The translations under genes and the position numbers were made by a program. Of a stretch of 64,000 nucleotides of DNA, positions 63,722-64,000 are shown one piece after another. This DNA is from Mycobacterium sp. 852014-52450_SCH5900713 (lineage in GTDB: Bacteria; Actinomycetota; Actinomycetes; Mycobacteriales; Mycobacteriaceae). The notes under the pieces are model-generated. The model saw only the letters and a program-made list of their open reading frames with translations. It made no database searches and was not told where the DNA came from. Every line of letters starts with the position of its first letter. Position 1 is the stretch's first letter. The stretch is taken from assembly GCF_001667075.1 (NCBI RefSeq), contig NZ_LZIL01000009.1, forward strand, positions 62,001-126,000, written 5' to 3'.

Positions 63722-64000
63722 ATGACGGACGAACGCGGGCCCACCTACACGCACGGGCACCACGAGTCGGTGCTCCGCAGTCACCAGCGGCGCACCGCGG
63801 AGGACTCGGCGGCCTACCTGCTGCGCCACCTGAAGTCCGGCTTGTCGGTGCTGGATATCGGATGCGGGCCCGGGACGATCACCGCTGACCTGGCCGCCCG
63901 CGTCGCGCCGGGACAGGTGACGGCCGTCGACCAGTCGGCCGACGTGCTTGGCGTCGCCCGCACCGAGGTCCAGCAGCGTGGCTTGTCGAACGTGTCGTTC
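63722..64000 (+). CDS. SAM-dependent methyltransferase, start of gene (Rv0839 homologue)
   Basis: Ninety-three codons are visible; the 3' part is beyond the window. TYTHGHHESVLRSHQRRTAED then the SAM motif VLDIGCGPGTITADLAARV near residue 43-61 and VTAVDQSADVLGVAR, typical of UbiE/COQ5-like class I methyltransferases. ATG 63722 lies 6 nt after TACGCT, no ribosome binding site, so leaderless. Same order (lpqR then methyltransferase) as M. tuberculosis. Confidence 0.88.
   Translation, partial: MTDERGPTYTHGHHESVLRSHQRRTAEDSAAYLLRHLKSGLSVLDIGCGPGTITADLAARVAPGQVTAVDQSADVLGVARTEVQQRGLSNVSF

Overview
The window is a high-GC actinobacterial chromosome segment and reads as Mycobacterium. Gene content and order follow the M. 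tuberculosis stretch from about Rv0787 to Rv0839: purS-purQ, encapsulin/Dyp peroxidase, pepC, purL, purF-purM, DUF3073, ygfZ, pabC-like, nitrobindin, sseC-cysA, glnR, mshD, phosphate ABC ATPase, phoU, LCP protein, dus, desA1, kmtR, four tRNAs, lpqR. WS/DGAT, MCE, F420-type and mycothiol genes agree. It is not M. tuberculosis: a complete pstSCAB operon sits here, several Rv genes are absent (no thiX, no cpdA/cpsY), and several insertions are present. All assignments come from reading the sequence; no database search was run.

Layout. 1-9.8 kb: MBL hydrolase, purSQ, an acyltransferase pair (WS/DGAT and PlsC-like), GntR regulator, VOC, cupin, LpdB-like flavoprotein, HAD and TMEM175 genes. 9.8-17.2 kb: an accessory metabolic block with DUF427, a frameshifted alcohol dehydrogenase, two tandem TetR genes, an alpha/beta hydrolase, a MOSC-reductase-ferredoxin fusion and an SDR; four copies of a TGGG-N8-CCCA dyad link several of these units. 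17-24 kb: encapsulin nanocompartment with its Dyp cargo, pepC, a DoxX gene, a deazaflavin reductase and a multicopper oxidase operon. 24-34 kb: purL, CPBP protease, an orphan MceA, SCP-like protein, purF, purM, DUF3073, ygfZ, pabC-like and a probable small-RNA unit. 34-38.2 kb: a two-gene insertion encoding a TIR-TM-sensor protein and a channel-like TrkA/RyR/PGDYG protein, the best candidate for an undescribed (probably defence or nucleotide-sensing) system. 38.3-43.8 kb: nitrobindin with a 32-aa membrane peptide, sulfur genes behind a polycysteine leader peptide, DUF2993, glnR and mshD. 43.8-48.4 kb: pstSCAB and convergent phoU. 48.5-57 kb: LCP, dus, desA1, TetR/MpaB pair, KmtR with a His-rich peptide, deaminase, methyltransferase. 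57-64 kb: tRNA-Lys/Glu/Asp/Phe, then a variable region with gene remnants and a UvrA paralogue, CocE hydrolase/TetR pair, VanX-like dipeptidase and the start of a methyltransferase.

The purine genes (purS, Q, L, F, M) supply four de novo IMP steps but are split over three loci. PstSCAB imports phosphate and PhoU damps its signalling. CysA/SseC/DUF4395 form a sulfur-transfer operon probably attenuated by cysteine supply. Encapsulin packages the Dyp peroxidase through a C-terminal peptide.

Many starts have a TAnnnT hexamer 6-8 nt upstream and no ribosome binding site, which fits leaderless mRNAs and was used to choose starts.
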